Source of the DNA: Odobenus rosmarus divergens
Lineage: Eukaryota; Chordata; Mammalia; Carnivora; Odobenidae
Reading direction: 5' to 3'
Length of the DNA: 64,000 bases
Assembly: GCF_000321225.1 (NCBI RefSeq)
Contig: NW_004450660.1
Coordinates: 1,273,414-1,337,413, forward strand
Shown here: piece after piece, positions 61,560 to 64,000 of the stretch
Numbering within the stretch: position 1 is the first letter of the stretch
Layout: each line of letters begins with the position of its first letter
Position numbers and translations under genes: made by a program
Notes under the pieces: model-generated
The model's input: only the letters and a program-made list of their open reading frames with translations
Databases searched by the model: none
What the model was told of the DNA's origin: nothing

Positions 61560-62040
61560 TAAAAGTTACCTGTTGCTGTGGAACAGACTGATCCAAAATT
61601 GAGAGACTTAAAACAATTTATTGACATTCATGATTCTGTGGGCTGAATGAGCTGACCTTGGCAGTTCTAGTTTCTGATCTCATGCAGTCAAGTGGAGGCA
61701 GGGGCTAAAGTTATCTGAAGGCTTCAGTGGGCTGGACATTTAGCAGGTCTTCTTCACACATGTCTGGTGTCTCTATGCTCTTCCACATGGTCTCTCCCCA
61801 GTGAAGTGGCCTAGATTTTTTCCATGGCACTCAGGGCTCCAGGAGTAGGAAGGAAAGCTATCAGTCCCTTCAAGGCCAGGGCCCAGAGCTGGTACAATGT
61901 CACTTCTACCATATTCTGTTACTGAAAGCAGTAACAACCTGCCTAGATTACACTTCCTGATGGAAGAAGACTGGCATGTACCTGCAGGGAGGGTAGGAAC
62001 TTGATGGCAGTCACTTTGGAGTTCAGCTACCACAGATGAC
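61560..62040 (+). repeat. Ancient repeat, family not assigned
   Basis: GTTACCTGTTGCTGTGGAACAGAC...GAGACTTAAAACAATTTATTGAC..CATGATTCTGTGGGCTGAATGAGCTGACC matches a common mammalian repeat phrase ('gctgtgtaacaa...cttaaaacaac...tctgtgggttgg'). The family name is uncertain. Confidence 0.5.
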
Positions 62041-62751
62041 TTTTGAAAACATATTCAAATATAGTTTGGTACAGTTTTAAGCAAACTTGTGAAGTGGTTG
62101 AATACTTATAAAATTACACAGAAATTTTTGTCAGAAAGAAATCTTAGTAATGCCCCTTAAAGGAGGATGAGGGAGAGAAGCAGACCTATCAAGACTGGCT
62201 CTCCTTAGCAGCCCTAAATATACAGTGAGGGCACAGCTGGGATGGAGTACTAACTAGTTTGAGATTCTGTTGAATGGCTTGTCATGCCTCAGACAAACAT
62301 GGGACTTTCTCATTATCTGAAGTTCAGCTCAGGCTGTCCCTGGCCAGTGTAGACCTCCAGGGTCAGACCACAACCTGCGCAGAGGTGCCAAGAGAGAGGG
62401 TCGAGGATGCTGGCAGAGCATTGTTCTGGGGCAGCCCTGTAGGGACAAGGACAAGCTGTCACTGGGAAGAGATTTGAGATAGGGCTGTGAGGGGAAGAAA
62501 GAGGGAGGCACAGGACAAGGTGACTGAGACAAAGATACTCAACTCTTGCCTAAAGATACAGTATATCTATAGTGCTTATCTTACAGTGGGCATAAGTCCA
62601 CTATGCCTGTCTTTCTGGAAATGGTTGTCATTTTACTTGGTGTGAACCCTCTACCCAAGGATCAGAAATCTAGCATTCTACCCTGGTGGAAATGCACCCA
62701 CAAGGTATTGGGAGGCTCGAAAATACTTCAGGAACAAGAAAAGTAAGGACT
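62041..62751. other. Flank of the edge LINE-1, no gene recognised
   Basis: Unique-looking sequence without a supported frame; the last ~20 bases before 62752 should include the L1 target duplication whose partner lies outside the window. Confidence 0.5.
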
Positions 62752-64000
62752 CGGGGGGCAGAGCAAGATGGCAGAGGAGTAGGAGACCTGGATTTCATCT
62801 GGTCTCAGGAATTCAGCTGGATAGGGATCAAACCATTCTGAACACCTACGAACTCGACAGGAGATCGAAGAGAAGAATAGCAACAACTCTCTGAACAGAA
62901 AAGCGACCACTTTCTGGAAGGTAGGACGTGCGGAGAAGTGAATCCGAGGCGATATTCGGGAGGAGAGACGGCGGGGGAGGGGGCCTCCGTCGGCCGCTTC
63001 TGGCAAGTGATAGAGCCACGGAGCACAAAATCAGAACTTTTAGAAGTCGGCTCCGCTGAGGGACGACGCTCCAGTGGCTAAGCGGGGGTGGAACACTTGC
63101 GGGACAGTGTGGTCTCAGGATCCTCGGGGTCACAGGAAGACCGGGGGTGCCTGAGTGCGGCAGAGCTCCCAGGTATCGGAGCGGGGAAGCTGGCTGCAGA
63201 GACTGAGCGGAGGAGCGGGCTCTCAGCTCGGGGTTGCCATAAACCGTGATCCGCGGCAGAGTCGGGCCCTGCTCCTCCAGCAGGAACCCAACAAGCAGCA
63301 GATCCAGGGACACTCACCTTCCTCCCCCGGGAGGAGCGGTACAGGAGCGTACCGCAGGAAATCTGCTGGGTTTGGAGACTCCACAGGGGGTCGTGTGCCA
63401 GAGATAGGAACGCTCAGTCACAGGCCGGGTGAGCACGGAGTGCGGCCGGAGACCGGGGAGACGGGAGTGACTGACTGCTTTTCTCTAGGGGCACACTGAG
63501 GAGCAGGCCCACAAGTTCTTGGCTCCTCCAGGGCAGAGATTGGGAGGCTTCCATTTTCACGTCGTCCTCCAAAGCTGTACTGAGAGCTTGCAGGGAACAA
63601 AAGCTCCGAAGAGCAAACCCCAGCAGATTACTTAGTCCGGACCCGGCAAGGGCGGGGCAATTCCGCCTCCGGCAAAGACATTTGGGAACCATGGCAACAG
63701 GCCCCTCCCCCAGAAGACCAGCAGGAACAGCCAGCCAAGACCAAGTTTACCGATCAATGAGAACCGCAGAACTCCAGCGCTAGGGGAATTACTGCACATA
63801 GAATTCATGGCTTTTTTACCATGATTCATTAGTCTTTCAAAGTTAATTTTTTTTAACTGTTTTTTTTTTGAATTTTTCTTTTTCCCTTTTTCAATCACAT
63901 CTTATCAATCCCTTTTTTAAAAAAAAATATTATTTTTCATTTTTAGAGTCATATTCTATCCCTTCATAGTAGTTACCCTTAGTTTTGGCATATATATATA
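62752..64000 (+). mobile_element. 5' end of a young, apparently full-length carnivore LINE-1 (runs off window)
   Basis: Starts GGGGGGCAGAGCAAGATGGCAGAGG and continues through more than 1 kb of GC- and CpG-rich 5'UTR recognised from carnivore L1s. A T-rich tract follows at 63.84-63.93 kb. ORF1 and ORF2 are not reached before the window ends. Because L1 copies are usually 5'-truncated, presence of the exact 5' end implies a full-length insertion. The short open frames inside (for example 62846-63313 minus) are shadows in this UTR. Confidence 0.9.
62764..62774 (+). promoter_or_regulatory. YY1 site of the L1 internal promoter
   Basis: CAAGATGGCAG at about +12 of the element matches the conserved YY1 motif that sets the start site of L1 transcription in mammals. 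Confidence 0.6.

Noticed and set aside
62846..63313. 155-residue minus-strand frame near the right edge
   Set aside because: Lies wholly inside the L1 5'UTR, antisense to it.
1..64000. CRISPR arrays, phage or bacterial operons
   Set aside because: No regularly spaced direct repeats of 24-40 bp with unique spacers, and no dense coding; all spaced repeats are SINEs or microsatellites.

Overview
The window is mammalian nuclear DNA. It is AT-rich, has no operon-like coding density, and is packed with SINEs, LINE-1 fragments, MIR copies and microsatellites. The SINEs point to a carnivore: about two dozen are tRNA-Lys-derived Can-SINEs whose head resembles GGGGCGCCTGGGTGGCTCAG, followed by a CT-rich tract and AAATAAATAAAATCTTT-A(n). 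They lack the dog SINEC_Cf head and the cat-type middle, which suggests a non-canid caniform (bear, seal or mustelid group). That species guess is inference; 'carnivore' is solid.

Right-to-left gene. The one clear protein-coding locus is the first coding exon of MAP3K1 (MEKK1), on the minus strand at 20566-21047, inside a CpG island at about 19.5-21.7 kb. The exon ends in a clean GT donor. Everything from 20565 down to base 1 is therefore best read as MAP3K1 intron 1, a very long intron in other mammals. I see no second MAP3K1 exon in it. The intron holds MIR and L2 relics, a MER2-like DNA transposon, an old L1 and several Can-SINEs. The 21.1-21.7 kb segment is the promoter side: YY1 motif over the start codon, GC box, CCAAT box, CTCF-like word, and a start-stop uORF just before the main ATG.

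Upstream intergenic part (about 22-64 kb). No other intact gene was found. It carries a broken, intronless copy of the MAP-kinase phosphatase gene DUSP5 (minus strand, coding remnant about 51.18-52.30 kb, probable 3'UTR and A-tail down to about 50.13 kb). Other contents are old L1 remnants at 38.5-40.1, 43.3-44.8 and 53.7-53.95 kb, two young 5'-truncated L1 3' ends in opposite orientation (30.2-30.7 and 42.8-43.1 kb), a TA-flanked non-autonomous DNA transposon at 28.4-28.8 kb, many Can-SINEs, and at the right edge the 5' end of an apparently full-length young L1 (from about 62.75 kb, running off the window).

I found no CRISPR array, phage, operon, structural RNA gene or convincing undescribed coding system. 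The most interesting items are regulatory or evolutionary: the start-stop uORF of MAP3K1, the NRF1-like palindrome array inside the DUSP5 retrocopy, the serial and inverted SINE cluster in intron 1, and the L1 promoter at the edge. Repeat family names rest on recognition by eye, not on a RepeatMasker run; boundaries are approximate unless target-site duplications are quoted.
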